From contig NZ_SJOJ01000018.1 of the NCBI RefSeq assembly GCF_004330295.1, forward strand, positions 1 through 64,000: a stretch of DNA of 64,000 nt, given 5' to 3'. The translations under genes and the position numbers were made by a program. Below the pieces are notes generated by a model. That model was not told the origin of the DNA and did no database searches. It saw only the letters and a list, made by a program, of their open reading frames with translations. Position 1 is the first letter of the stretch. Each line of letters begins with the position of its first letter. The DNA comes from Rahnella victoriana (GTDB lineage: Bacteria > Pseudomonadota > Gammaproteobacteria > Enterobacterales > Enterobacteriaceae). Of the stretch, positions 54,055 to 63,944 are shown piece by piece.

Positions 54055-55305
54055 TCATCCCCTCGCCGACATCCCACCTTGCGCGAAGTACGCTTTGATC
54101 CCTGCCAGAATGGATTCCGCCACCTGCTGCTGAAAATGGGACGTTCGCAATTTTTTCTCTTCATTGATGTTACTGATAAACGCCGTTTCGACCAGAATGG
54201 ACGGAATATCCGGCGCTTTCAGCACGGCGAATCCAGCCTGATCCACTTTGTTTTTGTGCAGATGATTAATCTTCCCCATACGGGTCAGCACTTCTTTGCC
54301 AAATTTCAGGCTGTCGCTGATGGTCGCGGTCTGAACCAGATCAAACATCGTATGATCCAGATACCGGTCGCCGCTTTTACTGACGCCGCCTATCAGGTCA
54401 GATTCATTCTGCGTTTGTGCGAGAAAACGTGCTGCTGAACTGGTGGCACCTTTGGTCGACAAGGCAAATACCGACGAGCCTTTCGCGGCACGGCTGGTAA
54501 AGGCATCCGCATGGATAGAGATAAAAAGATCGGCCCGTAGCTTTCGCGCCTTGGCCACACGCACTTTCAGGGGAATAAACACGTCTTCATTACGCGTCAT
54601 GTGCGCTTTCATGTTGGGTTCACGCGCGATCAGTTTTTGTAACTTGCGGCCAATCTGTAGCACCACGTCTTTTTCACGGGTTTTATATTTGCCGATAGCC
54701 CCCGGATCTTCGCCGCCATGCCCGGGATCGAGCATGATCACCAGCGGACGGCTTCTGCCCGCCTGTCCGTCTTTCGGCGTTTCCGGCGGCAGGTTTTTCG
54801 CCACATCCCCGCGGTTATAATCTTCCAGCAAGGCCAGCAGCGGATCATCTTGTGCGGTGACTTCCCCCTCTTGCGGATACAGATCAACCACCAGCCGGTT
54901 ATGAAACTCCGCGACCGGTTTCAAAGTGAAAACATGCGGGTTGATGGCGCGTTTGAGTTCCAGCACCATGCGAACCGTTTTGGGATCAAACTGCCCCACC
55001 CGCGCCTGACGGATATAAGGATCGCTCTGCTGAACCTTTTCACCCAGACCTTTAAGGACGCTGTTGAGATGAACGCCTTCGATATCAATGACCACGCGCG
55101 GCGGATCGCTGAGCAAAAACTGTTTATATTTTAAGGGGGTGCTGGATTCGAGGGTGATGCGGGTATAGGTTGAAGAAGGCCAGATACGCACGGCGATCAC
55201 CTGCGAGCTGGCAGCAAAACCCACTTTACTCACACTGAGCATCCAGGAAGCAGCTACGGTTTGCAGGAGGCGTCGTCTTCCGGGATTGTGAGTATCGTCA
55301 GTCAT
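54055..55305 (-). CDS. amiC: N-acetylmuramoyl-L-alanine amidase AmiC
   Basis: AmiC removes stem peptides from peptidoglycan to split the septum between daughter cells. The 416-residue protein has a Tat signal with RRRLLQ at 10-15. It has an N-terminal AMIN domain (about 35-135) for septal targeting and an Amidase_3 catalytic domain with zinc ligands in [12 protein letters not shown] and SIHADAF. Export by Tat is inferred from the twin arginine and is known for E. coli AmiC. Confidence 0.96.
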   Translation of the reverse strand: MTDDTHNPGRRRLLQTVAASWMLSVSKVGFAASSQVIAVRIWPSSTYTRITLESSTPLKYKQFLLSDPPRVVIDIEGVHLNSVLKGLGEKVQQSDPYIRQARVGQFDPKTVRMVLELKRAINPHVFTLKPVAEFHNRLVVDLYPQEGEVTAQDDPLLALLEDYNRGDVAKNLPPETPKDGQAGRSRPLVIMLDPGHGGEDPGAIGKYKTREKDVVLQIGRKLQKLIAREPNMKAHMTRNEDVFIPLKVRVAKARKLRADLFISIHADAFTSRAAKGSSVFALSTKGATSSAARFLAQTQNESDLIGGVSKSGDRYLDHTMFDLVQTATISDSLKFGKEVLTRMGKINHLHKNKVDQAGFAVLKAPDIPSILVETAFISNINEEKKLRTSHFQQQVAESILAGIKAYFAQGGMSARG

Positions 55306-55481
55306 GCAGTCTCAAAAAGTCTTCAAAAGTAAAAACAGAGGATAAAAAAAGCAGATTACGAATTCTAACGAATCATATCCTGCAAGTCATTCCTAAACAT
55401 TTACCCGATTAATCAGTTTGTTGACTGTTTGTCATAAGTGTTAAAACAAAAACAGAGATTTCCTACTTGCCACAGCCCCAC

Positions 55482-55521
55482 AAAAGAATAAAAATACAAA
55501 AATTACGAATAAAAATTCAAA
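55482..55521 (+). promoter_or_regulatory. Tandem ARG boxes (ArgR operator) upstream of argA
   Basis: Two copies of the ArgR half-palindromic box, cores GAATAAAAATAC (55486-55497) and GAATAAAAATTC (55507-55518), are spaced 21 bp centre to centre, the spacing needed for one ArgR hexamer. The second is close to perfect consensus. They end 13 bp before the GTG start, overlapping the leader. A TTGACT at 55421 is a candidate -35, but I see no clear -10. Confidence 0.85.
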
Positions 55522-55533
55522 CGAGGTTTTGCC

Positions 55534-56859
55534 GTGAAGGAACGTAGTACTGAACTGGTTCAGGGATTTCGCCACTCAGTTCCCTATATTAATGCTCACC
55601 GTGGCAAAACATTCGTTGTAATGCTCGGTGGAGAAGCCATTGAACATGAGAACTTCAGCAACATTGTCAATGATATCGGACTGTTACACAGTTTAGGCAT
55701 CCGTCTGGTGGTGGTGTATGGCGCCCGCCCGCAGATTGATGAGAACCTTTCTGAGCATAATTACGAACCGATTTATCATAAAAACATTCGCGTCACCGAT
55801 GCCCGTGCTCTCGAACTGGTCAAGCAGGCAGCCGGCTTGTTACAGCTCGATATCACGGCGCGGCTCTCGATGAGTCTGAATAATACGCCACTGCAAGGCG
55901 CGCACATCAACGTGGTCAGCGGTAACTTTATCATCGCTCAGCCTTTGGGCGTCGATGACGGGATTGATTACTGCCACAGTGGCCGTATCCGCCGTATCGA
56001 TGAAGAAGCCATTCACCGTCAGCTCGACAGCAACGCCATTGTGTTGCTCGGCCCGGTAGCGGTTTCTGTCACGGGTGAAAGCTTCAACCTGACGTCGGAA
56101 GAAGTGGCGACGCAACTGGCGATTAAGCTGAAAGCGGAAAAAATGATCGGCTTCTGTTCTTCGCAGGGAGTGATCAACGAGGAAGGCAACATCATTTCCG
56201 AACTGTTCCCGAATGATGCACAGCTGCGAATCGACAAGATGGAATCCAGCGGAGATTATCTTTCCGGTACCGTGCGGTTCCTGCGTGGCGCGGTAAAAGC
56301 CTGCCGCAGCGGTGTCCGCCGCAGCCACCTGATCAGTTATCAGGAAGATGGCGCGCTGGTTCAGGAACTGTTCTCCCGCGACGGCATTGGTACGCAAATC
56401 GTGATGGAAAGTGCCGAACAAGTGCGCCGCGCCACAATCAATGATATTGGCGGCATCCTTGAGCTTATCCGGCCGCTGGAACAACAAGGTATTCTGGTGC
56501 GCCGTTCCCGCGAACAGCTGGAAATGGAAATCGATAAATTCACCATTATCGAGCGGGACAACCTGACCATTGCCTGCGCGGCGCTCTACCCGTTCCATGA
56601 TGAAGGGATCGGCGAAATGGCCTGCGTGGCGGTTCACCCGGATTACCGCAGTTCCTCACGCGGTGAAATGCTGCTGCAACGTGTTGCCAGCCAGGCGAAA
56701 CTGATGGGGCTGAACCGGCTGTTTGTCCTGACAACCCGCAGCATTCACTGGTTCCAGGAGCGCGGCTTCAAACCTGCGGAAGTGGATGTTCTGCCGATTC
56801 AGAAACAGGAAATGTACAACTACCAGCGTCGTTCAAAAATCCTGATTGCTGAACTCTAG
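55534..56859 (+). CDS. argA: Amino-acid N-acetyltransferase (N-acetylglutamate synthase)
   Basis: ArgA makes N-acetylglutamate, the first step of arginine synthesis, and is feedback inhibited by arginine. The 441-residue protein has an amino-acid-kinase-like domain (about 1-280, binds arginine) and a GNAT acetyltransferase domain with acetyl-CoA motif [17 protein letters not shown] near 369-385. The start is GTG with ACGAGG upstream. In E. coli recD follows; here a terminator and ptrA follow directly. Confidence 0.97.
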   Translation: MKERSTELVQGFRHSVPYINAHRGKTFVVMLGGEAIEHENFSNIVNDIGLLHSLGIRLVVVYGARPQIDENLSEHNYEPIYHKNIRVTDARALELVKQAAGLLQLDITARLSMSLNNTPLQGAHINVVSGNFIIAQPLGVDDGIDYCHSGRIRRIDEEAIHRQLDSNAIVLLGPVAVSVTGESFNLTSEEVATQLAIKLKAEKMIGFCSSQGVINEEGNIISELFPNDAQLRIDKMESSGDYLSGTVRFLRGAVKACRSGVRRSHLISYQEDGALVQELFSRDGIGTQIVMESAEQVRRATINDIGGILELIRPLEQQGILVRRSREQLEMEIDKFTIIERDNLTIACAALYPFHDEGIGEMACVAVHPDYRSSSRGEMLLQRVASQAKLMGLNRLFVLTTRSIHWFQERGFKPAEVDVLPIQKQEMYNYQRRSKILIAEL

Positions 56860-56884
56860 AAACCTGCAAACCATTCTTAAGCCG

Positions 56885-56916
56885 TAAAAAAGGACGCTCA
56901 TGTGTCCTTTTGTTTT
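56885..56916. terminator. Bidirectional terminator between argA and ptrA
   Basis: The stem AAAAGGAC / GTCCTTTT has poly-A before and GTTTTT after, so it stops both convergent genes. It occupies the place where recB-recD lie in E. coli. Confidence 0.85.
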
Positions 56917-56934
56917 TCCCTGAATATCATCAGG

Positions 56935-59826
56935 TTATCTAGCGGCGTGAGGCTCAAACGCCTGTTGCAACGTTGAGGTATCCGGCCAGGTTTTAAAGCC
57001 TGCAGGCGCGGCATATTGCGGCGTCTTGCTGTCATTCCCCGAAACCTGTGACAACATCGCCAGACCATCCTGTTGAATCACGGCCTGATGGAAGTAATCC
57101 GCCAGTTGAGTTTGTGTCAGCCCCGCAATCACCCGGATGACATTCGCACGGGTATCAAACTGAGGATTCCCGCGACTGAAGTCATTGCCAAGACGATCGG
57201 CTTCTTCATCTAAGGTCTGCGGACGCTGCTGCATTTCATTTACCAGTCCCTGCTTATATTGCAGGAACTCATCATCCTTCATCTCACGCAGACGCTTTTC
57301 AGCCTGCGGATAAAACGCCAGATAACGCTGATACAGATAATCGGGTTGCTTGCTGTTGCTTTGCAGCAGGAAACCAATCCCCCACTGCTTCCCGACCGGG
57401 ATAGGGAAAGCAAACACGGCATAGCCTAACTGTTCCTGTGTGCGAAGCTGACTGTAGAACCACGGCTGAATAATCTGCCCGAGCAGCGCGCTGTAGCCCA
57501 TGCTTTGTACTTCATCGTAACCGGTAGGTACATACACCGCCGCCAGCGCGGAGTCTGAACTGGTACCGACACGCTGGATATTGGCTTTGAGCGGCTCTGT
57601 GACTTCTGCCTGCTTACCCCGCCACCACTGCGTCCCGTGCGCACCCAGCTTTTGCATGATCTGCTGAGACATCGCCTTAACCTGATCAGCCGTCATATTG
57701 CCCACGACCATCACTTCCACGGCCGCATGATGAACCAGCTGTTCACGGTAAGCATTCACATCATCCAGCGTGATGGCGGAAACCAGCTTCTCACGCTCGC
57801 TGCGCTCGGTATAAGGCACGCGGGAAAGGAGCTGAACAGGTTGCAGCGCCAGTTCAAAGGCTTTGCCTTTGTCCGCCGACGCCAGCCGTTCCAGATACCA
57901 GGACTTGGCCTGATCAAGCTGTTCCTGAGTCGGTTTAAACTCGGGATAGTTATCCACCAGCGCCGCCAGTAAATCCGGCAGGCACTCGGTAAAACCGGTG
58001 GCGGTAAATTGCAGACCGTTGTCCGGCGAGGTCCCGAACGTGATCCCACCAATGGAGGCCTGATAGCTCAGCTGATCAAATGCCACGCCGGTGAGGTAAT
58101 CCGTCAGGCCATATAACACCTGATTTTTAGCCGTGCTGAGTGCCTGCTCATTGCGGAAGGACACCGTCACATTCGCCTTAGGCTCGTCAGCAAAATAACG
58201 GCTCGGCATGTAGAACACACGCAGCCCTTTATCTTCAACCAGTAACTCAGGTTTTGTCGCTTTGGAATCTTTGGTGACAAGCGCCAGAGAGTCCGGGATG
58301 TAAGGATTGAGCGCAGGCAAAGACAGCGAAATGCCATTCTCCAGCGTAGCCCATCGCTCAAACGTTTTTGGCGGCACCTTATCTGTCTCGTAAGGGGCAT
58401 TCACAAAGTACGCCACCTTATTGTGCGGCTCGTTCGGGCTGATGATCCAGTAACGCGCATTTTGTGGCGTCATTTCCGTCAGGCGAGATTCTATCGCTTT
58501 AGGATCATACTGGTCGGTCAGATAAGGCGAGTCGAGAACGTGTTCAACAGGCACGCGCAGCATGGTATCCACCAGCCATTCGACGTAATCCATATCGCGG
58601 GTTAGCGCCGGATAGCGGAAGTCGAGCGCCATGACATGTGCGATTTCATCAAAGTAGGATTTTTTTATGCCCTGCGCGCGGATCTCATTGAGGTAATTGA
58701 AAATAGCCGCAATAACGGTATCCCGTTCCGCCAGGCCTTTATCCGTTAGGGAAACGGATATATTGAATACACCCATATTGCGGTTAACCATCGGGTCAGC
58801 ACCTGCGCTGATCCCGTCGGCATACCCCTGTTTCTGCAACCAGTCAGACAAAGTGTTCGGGCTGCGGTTACCAATCAGGTAACTGATATAGGTATCCGTT
58901 TTACTGCGGAAATCTGCACTGTTGTTATCAATGGCAAATTCCACGCGCAGTTCTTTACGCGGCTGTGCGGGAACAAAGTGTATGAACTCACCTTTCTGCG
59001 CAGCGGTTAATGTCGGTACCGTTATCGCCGGTACTACCGCGTGATGATTGGCGATCTGCCCGAACGTTTCTGAGGCCAGATCAGCAAGCTCCGGCAGGGG
59101 TTTATTACTGTAAATCACGCCCACCATCAGATTGGCAGAATAGTAACGTTGATAGAACGCGGTCAGCTGGTCATGTAATTTACTGCCCGGCTTATCTTTC
59201 AATGTATCCAGATTACCACCGGAAAAACGGGCAGCCGGATGCGCGGGGTTTAAGGTTTCAGCACGAACCTGCGCCATGCGCATGCCGTCCCGCGAACGGG
59301 CCATTGTCAGTTCGGCGTTAACAGCATTACGTTCGCGGTCACCGTTGGCAGGATCCAGCAAAGGCTCACCGATGGCATCCGAAAGACGATCGACGGCTTC
59401 CGGCAAAGCGTCATTTTCCACCTCGAGATAGAACGCGGTGCGGTAAGACGCCGTGCTGCCGTTATGGCTGCCGCCATGTTTCTTCAGGAATTCTGACAGG
59501 CTTTCCGGCTGAGGATATTTCTTCGACCCCATCAGCAACATGTGCTCAGTATAATGGGCCAGACCCAGCTGAGAATCAGGGTCTTCCAGCGAGCCGACCG
59601 GGATAGCCAGTGCGGCGAGTGACTTGGGAGCTTGAGGATCAGACACCAGCAAGACTGTCATATCATTGGCCAGTTTGATGGCCTGATACTGACGCGGGTC
59701 GTTCTGACTTTTATTGATAGCTTGTGCGTATGGCTGCCATTCGGCTGCACCAGAGACAACAGGGGCCCAAAAGGTCAATAACAACAGTAACCCGTAAATT
59801 CGGGTAACCTGTTTCAACATTGCCAC
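56935..59826 (-). CDS. ptrA: Pitrilysin (protease III)
   Basis: PtrA is a periplasmic zinc protease that cuts small peptides and insulin-like substrates. The 963-residue M16 protein has a signal peptide (about 1-27, ending VSGA) and the inverted zinc motif HYTEH at 91-95. A further Glu ligand lies downstream, and the second, inactive half follows. In E. coli it is embedded in the recC-ptrA-recB-recD operon; here neither neighbour is a rec gene. Confidence 0.97.
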   Translation of the reverse strand: MAMLKQVTRIYGLLLLLTFWAPVVSGAAEWQPYAQAINKSQNDPRQYQAIKLANDMTVLLVSDPQAPKSLAALAIPVGSLEDPDSQLGLAHYTEHMLLMGSKKYPQPESLSEFLKKHGGSHNGSTASYRTAFYLEVENDALPEAVDRLSDAIGEPLLDPANGDRERNAVNAELTMARSRDGMRMAQVRAETLNPAHPAARFSGGNLDTLKDKPGSKLHDQLTAFYQRYYSANLMVGVIYSNKPLPELADLASETFGQIANHHAVVPAITVPTLTAAQKGEFIHFVPAQPRKELRVEFAIDNNSADFRSKTDTYISYLIGNRSPNTLSDWLQKQGYADGISAGADPMVNRNMGVFNISVSLTDKGLAERDTVIAAIFNYLNEIRAQGIKKSYFDEIAHVMALDFRYPALTRDMDYVEWLVDTMLRVPVEHVLDSPYLTDQYDPKAIESRLTEMTPQNARYWIISPNEPHNKVAYFVNAPYETDKVPPKTFERWATLENGISLSLPALNPYIPDSLALVTKDSKATKPELLVEDKGLRVFYMPSRYFADEPKANVTVSFRNEQALSTAKNQVLYGLTDYLTGVAFDQLSYQASIGGITFGTSPDNGLQFTATGFTECLPDLLAALVDNYPEFKPTQEQLDQAKSWYLERLASADKGKAFELALQPVQLLSRVPYTERSEREKLVSAITLDDVNAYREQLVHHAAVEVMVVGNMTADQVKAMSQQIMQKLGAHGTQWWRGKQAEVTEPLKANIQRVGTSSDSALAAVYVPTGYDEVQSMGYSALLGQIIQPWFYSQLRTQEQLGYAVFAFPIPVGKQWGIGFLLQSNSKQPDYLYQRYLAFYPQAEKRLREMKDDEFLQYKQGLVNEMQQRPQTLDEEADRLGNDFSRGNPQFDTRANVIRVIAGLTQTQLADYFHQAVIQQDGLAMLSQVSGNDSKTPQYAAPAGFKTWPDTSTLQQAFEPHAAR

Positions 59827-60130
59827 TCTCCCTCAATCGAATAAACGTGCCACACGGGCAATAAAATAAGCGGTTCAGTTATCCATGAACCTCAACCTGC
59901 CATTTTCTGCGGTTGACTCTGTTCAGACCCCGCCGGGACAGGATAGTTGTAAAAAATCCATCGGGCTGCCCTGTCTGAGATTTCATTCAACCCATGCCAT
60001 AAAGTCAAATGCTCCCGAGAGGGAAAAATCACCCTGTTAAACCACTCTAAGCTGTTAGCCCACCATTGCAAGGGGCTTAACGCTATTTTTGCCCTACATT
60101 TAGCGGTTCACCATCTCTTATTCTGAGAAG
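59827..60130. other. Intergenic region between ptrA and ppdC (position of recC in E. coli)
   Basis: About 304 bp with no reading frame that I can relate to RecC. It contains an inverted repeat GGTTCA-N8-TGAACC at 59872-59891, 46 bp before ptrA, which could be an operator. A short repeat AGCCC/GGGCT lies near 60058-60077. The ptrA promoter should be here, but I cannot assign hexamers with confidence. Confidence 0.5.
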
Positions 60131-60481
60131 TTATCTGCAGTAAAAGCGCTGCAACCCCGCCTGATATTTTGCAGGGGTTTGGACGACTACACTGACCAGC
60201 CCGCACGATTTTCCGGCGAAAGCATCAGACAGCTGATAATCCCAGCCTTTTGCCAAAATCTCTGCGCCCTTTCCTGTTACTGAACAGGCTTCAAGCTGTG
60301 AATGTGCATCTTCCCATGCCTGCTGAACCTGCCACTGACGCATAAATCCATAGGTCAGTACCTGGTAATAATTCAGTAATCCCAGCAGCGAAACGGACAG
60401 CAATAGCATCGCGATCAATACTTCCGCCATGCTGAATCCGTGCTGCGTTGCGTTGCGATTATTCATTGCAGATTCGCTCAT
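60131..60481 (-). CDS. ppdC: Prepilin-type minor pseudopilin PpdC
   Basis: A 116-residue type IV pilin-like protein. The prepilin peptidase site lies in HGFSMAEVLIAMLLL (Gly-Phe cut, Glu at +5), followed by a hydrophobic helix and a small C-terminal domain with paired cysteines. The exact start is uncertain (60481 or 60466). It overlaps ygdB. Its homologues are minor pseudopilins that can prime assembly of pili or secretion pseudopili. Confidence 0.85.
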   Translation of the reverse strand: MSESAMNNRNATQHGFSMAEVLIAMLLLSVSLLGLLNYYQVLTYGFMRQWQVQQAWEDAHSQLEACSVTGKGAEILAKGWDYQLSDAFAGKSCGLVSVVVQTPAKYQAGLQRFYCR

Positions 60482-60959
60482 CTGCTTCAGGGCAAAAATC
60501 CAGCCATCCCTGCTTTAGCGGTAAAAAGCCCGAACTGCCGTCGGCCTGTTCCTCCCTGCTCACCTGCTGATAAAGCATGACCGGTTCGCTGTCTTCCGTC
60601 ATTCGCCCCTCGCCGCGCACCAGAAAAATGTCTTTCCGCAATGACGGCCTGACACAGGCTCTGCCTTTTCCCGTGACCACCACGCCCGATGCCACATTCA
60701 GACATTGCCATTGTGGTTCCTGCACATTTCTCCAGGGCTGACGGATGCCCCAGGATAAGGCTGACGCGGCATTTTCCCAGGCAATTACATAACGGTGCTG
60801 ATTTGATGTCAGTGCCAGCCCCGCTGAAAGCTGCTGTTGCAGGGCGTTGAGGGCAAGCAGACCCAATCCCATCATGACCATCACGCTCAATATCATGGCA
60901 CTCCCCTTTTGTCGTAGCAGGCCAACACTTTGCATGTCAGTGCGCGTTCTGCGGCTCAT
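60459..60959 (-). CDS. ygdB: DUF2509 family protein YgdB
   Basis: A 166-residue protein with one N-terminal hydrophobic helix (about 18-40, KGSAMILSVMVMMGLGLL) lacking the Glu5 of true pilins, as in PilX/GspK-like tip components. The C-terminus has LDFCPEADERIC, like E. coli YgdB. It overlaps ppdB by 4 bp and ppdC by 23 bp, so the four genes form one operon. Confidence 0.85.
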   Translation of the reverse strand: MSRRTRTDMQSVGLLRQKGSAMILSVMVMMGLGLLALNALQQQLSAGLALTSNQHRYVIAWENAASALSWGIRQPWRNVQEPQWQCLNVASGVVVTGKGRACVRPSLRKDIFLVRGEGRMTEDSEPVMLYQQVSREEQADGSSGFLPLKQGWLDFCPEADERICNE

Positions 60960-61543
60960 AAAGCATGCCCGGCCAGCACGTCGGTGACCTGCCGGTGAAT
61001 TAACGGCTCGTTGCTCCAGCTGGCTCCCAGTTGCAGGGTGTAAAGGCTACCCGGATAAATTCCCGCCGTTTCCGTCACCCTAAAGGTTGTGACTTTAACT
61101 TCTGACGTATCGAGAAGCTTTTCCCAGCCGGAACTGCTGCAGTCCCCCGCCCCGCGTTGGATTTCAATGCTCCCCTGATGCAGGCGATAGCCAAAATACT
61201 CAGACTCCGCAGTGTCTTGTTTTTCCCAGCGTCCGTTGCGGTTCAGGTCATACTGAACAATAACGCATGAACCGGTGGCTTCACCGGCAGCGTTACCGAT
61301 AATGACCGGTTTGCCGTCACAGTCGCCGTTGCAGAAACCCGCTCGCCGGAGATCTTTCGCGACGGTAAAAAGCGTCTGACGCAGCAGTTGTTCCAGCTGA
61401 TAATGCCTTCCCAGGCTCTGACTTCTCTGACGTATCAGCGGATAGAGCTGCGCAACGCTGAGCATCAGCATGCTGCCAATCCCCATCGCAATCATGACCT
61501 CTGGTAAGGTGAATCCCTGACAGCGCGAAGTCATCACTGGCAT
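60956..61543 (-). CDS. ppdB: Prepilin-type minor pseudopilin PpdB
   Basis: A 195-residue PilW-like pseudopilin. The cleavage region is QGFTLPEVMIAM with Glu at +5, and the block DLRRAGFCNGDC matches E. coli PpdB. It overlaps ppdA by 10 bp and ygdB by 4 bp. Confidence 0.88.
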   Translation of the reverse strand: MPVMTSRCQGFTLPEVMIAMGIGSMLMLSVAQLYPLIRQRSQSLGRHYQLEQLLRQTLFTVAKDLRRAGFCNGDCDGKPVIIGNAAGEATGSCVIVQYDLNRNGRWEKQDTAESEYFGYRLHQGSIEIQRGAGDCSSSGWEKLLDTSEVKVTTFRVTETAGIYPGSLYTLQLGASWSNEPLIHRQVTDVLAGHAL

Positions 61544-62028
61544 ACCCCGATACCGAGCAAAGGCTGATTTTCACTGCATATGCGCAGCCGGCCTCTGGCG
61601 GAAAGCACTACCCGCAGGCTTCCGGCTGAATTTTTCAGGGTCAGATGTCCGGCCATTGCCGCGTTACGCAGCCCGTAAAAACCCATCGATTTGTTGGTAA
61701 AATCGAGCAACTCAATATCCGGATCAGTGAGGGTAAAGATTTTACCGGTCGCATGATGACAATCAGCAGGTCGGGTTCCCGTTCCCACGCATCCGGCGCG
61801 CCCTTCGACCGCCCATAACACCGCAGAGCGATTGTAATGATTGGCTTCAGCCTGAGTGCCATACAGTGACATCCGCAACTGCTGGGCATGTTGTTCGAGC
61901 GTCAGGGCCTGCTGATAACTGCGCCAGCTGTGGATTCCCCATAATGTACACATGGCTACCAGCGCCACCACGACCATCATTTCAACCAGCGACATTCCCT
62001 GCTCTCCTGCACGCTTATCTGTTTTCAT
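61534..62028 (-). CDS. ppdA: Prepilin-type minor pseudopilin PpdA
   Basis: A 164-residue GspH/FimT-like pseudopilin with cleavage region EQGMSLVEMMVVVALVAM and Glu at +5, followed by a beta-rich domain. It is the first gene of ppdA-ppdB-ygdB-ppdC. In E. coli the same order lies between recC and thyA. Confidence 0.88.
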   Translation of the reverse strand: MKTDKRAGEQGMSLVEMMVVVALVAMCTLWGIHSWRSYQQALTLEQHAQQLRMSLYGTQAEANHYNRSAVLWAVEGRAGCVGTGTRPADCHHATGKIFTLTDPDIELLDFTNKSMGFYGLRNAAMAGHLTLKNSAGSLRVVLSARGRLRICSENQPLLGIGVCQ

Positions 62029-62234
62029 GCGGTCAAAATAGGCGTTTAGATTTTTACTGCCAGCGGCAAAAGCATTTTTTCCAGGATGTCTTCAGAGCAA
62101 TCGCTGCAACAAAACGCACGCGACAGAAAGTTTGCGTGATGCCTCGCAGGGATAACATCCGGATGAAAATCGGAGTGGGATTCGTCAGGAAAAAGAGTAA
62201 AAAGTGCAGCAGGAAACGTGAAGAGAGGTAAATC

Positions 62235-62260
62235 ACCGCCTGACGACAGGGTCAGGCGGT
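62235..62260 (-). terminator. Hairpin after thyA
   Basis: A perfect 10-bp stem ACCGCCTGAC / GTCAGGCGGT with a six-base loop lies 14 bp past the thyA stop. The following sequence on the minus strand (GATTTACC) is only weakly T-rich, so it may be a leaky terminator before ppdA. Confidence 0.65.
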
Positions 62261-62273
62261 AAACAACGGAGAA

Positions 62274-63068
62274 TCAGATCGCGACAGGCGCTTTGATCGC
62301 AGGATGCGGATCGTACCCTTCAATCTCAAAATCTTCGAAGTTGTAATCAAACAAGGAGGCAGGTTTGCGTTTAATCACCAGTTTTGGCAAGGCCCGTGGC
62401 TCACGGGTCAGTTGCAGATGGGTCTGGTCCATGTGGTTGCTGTAGAGATGCGTATCGCCACCAGTCCAGACAAAGTCACCGACTTCCAGATCACACTGTT
62501 GCGCCATCATATGCACCAGCAGCGCATAGCTGGCGATGTTAAACGGCAGGCCGAGGAAGATATCGCATGAACGCTGATACAGCTGACAGGATAATTTACC
62601 GTCGGCCACATAGAACTGGAAGAACGCATGGCATGGCGCCAGCGCCATCTGATCCAGTTCGCCCACGTTCCATGCAGACACGATAATGCGGCGCGAATCC
62701 GGGTCTTTTTTCAGCTGTTCAACCACGTTTGCCAGTTGGTCGATTTGCTTGCCATCAGCAGCGCCCCAGGCGCGCCATTGCTTACCGTAAACCGGTCCGA
62801 GATCGCCATTTTCGTCAGCCCATTCGTCCCAGATGCTGACATTGTTATCACGCAGATAGGCGATGTTGGTTTCGCCTTTCAGGAACCACAGGAGTTCATG
62901 AATGATGGAGCGCAAATGACAGCGTTTAGTCGTGACCAGCGGGAAGCCTTCCTGCAAGTTGAAACGCATCTGATGACCAAAAATCGACAACGTGCCAGTA
63001 CCGGTACGGTCGGCTTTAGGGGTGCCCTCGTCGAGCACTTTCTGCATTAAATCCAGATACTGTTTCAT
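62274..63068 (-). CDS. thyA: Thymidylate synthase
   Basis: ThyA methylates dUMP to dTMP with methylenetetrahydrofolate. The 264-residue length equals E. coli. The catalytic Cys146 is in APCHAFFQF, and substrate residues lie in [18 protein letters not shown]. It follows lgt by 6 bp. Confidence 0.98.
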   Translation of the reverse strand: MKQYLDLMQKVLDEGTPKADRTGTGTLSIFGHQMRFNLQEGFPLVTTKRCHLRSIIHELLWFLKGETNIAYLRDNNVSIWDEWADENGDLGPVYGKQWRAWGAADGKQIDQLANVVEQLKKDPDSRRIIVSAWNVGELDQMALAPCHAFFQFYVADGKLSCQLYQRSCDIFLGLPFNIASYALLVHMMAQQCDLEVGDFVWTGGDTHLYSNHMDQTHLQLTREPRALPKLVIKRKPASLFDYNFEDFEIEGYDPHPAIKAPVAI

Positions 63069-63074
63069 GTTACC

Positions 63075-63944
63075 TCACGACAATTGTTTCTGCGGACGGC
63101 GATATGCCCAGACCATCATAATCAGGCCAATGACAACCATTGGAATGGACAGCACCTGTCCCATGCTGATGACCCCGTCGAACAGGCCAAGCTGTGCATC
63201 CGGCTGGCGGAAATGTTCAACGATGATGCGGAATAAGCCATAACCGATCAGGAACAAGCCTGATACCGCGCCCATCGGGCGTGATTTGCGGATAAACAGG
63301 TTCAGGATGATGAACAGTACGATGCCTTCAAGCAGCAGTTCATACAGCTGGGAAGGATGGCGCGGCAATACGCCGTACTGGTTCAGCAAAGGCTGCCATT
63401 TAGGATCCGCGGCGGCAATGGCGATATCTTCCTGACGGGAACCGGGGAACAGCATCGCCCAGGGCACATCGGTGGTCACACGGCCCCACAGTTCGCCATT
63501 GATGAAGTTACCTAAACGACCGGCACCCAGACCAAACGGGATCAGCGGCGCGATAAAATCGGCAACCTGGAAGAAGTTGCGTTTGGTACGACGGGCAAAA
63601 ATCAGCATCACCACGATCACGCCAATCAGGCCGCCGTGGAAGGACATGCCGCCATCCCAGACTTTGAACAGATATAGCGGATTTTCGAGGAACAGAGGCA
63701 GGTTGTAGAAGAAAACGTAACCGATACGCCCCCCGAGGAACACCCCGAGGAAACCGGCATAAAGCAGGTTTTCGACTTCGTCTTTGGTCCAGCCGCTGCC
63801 TGGCTTATTGGCACGGCGCACCGCCAGCCACATCGCGAAGACAAAACCGACTAAATACATCAGTCCGTACCAGTGGAGAGATACCGGTCCGATTGAGAAA
63901 ATCACCGGATCAAACTGGGGAAACGCCAGATAGCTGTTGCTCAT
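63075..63944 (-). CDS. lgt: Prolipoprotein diacylglyceryl transferase
   Basis: Lgt attaches diacylglycerol to the lipobox cysteine of prolipoproteins in the inner membrane. The 289-residue protein has seven predicted membrane segments and the family signature [16 protein letters not shown] near residues 140-155. It forms the lgt-thyA operon seen across Enterobacterales. Several lipoproteins in this window (MetQ, RcsF, NlpE, YgdI, MltA) depend on it. Confidence 0.98.
   Translation of the reverse strand: MSNSYLAFPQFDPVIFSIGPVSLHWYGLMYLVGFVFAMWLAVRRANKPGSGWTKDEVENLLYAGFLGVFLGGRIGYVFFYNLPLFLENPLYLFKVWDGGMSFHGGLIGVIVVMLIFARRTKRNFFQVADFIAPLIPFGLGAGRLGNFINGELWGRVTTDVPWAMLFPGSRQEDIAIAAADPKWQPLLNQYGVLPRHPSQLYELLLEGIVLFIILNLFIRKSRPMGAVSGLFLIGYGLFRIIVEHFRQPDAQLGLFDGVISMGQVLSIPMVVIGLIMMVWAYRRPQKQLS

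Noticed and set aside
55840-56637. A 265-residue frame antisense to argA
   Set aside because: Shadow of argA; no ribosome site and no domain.
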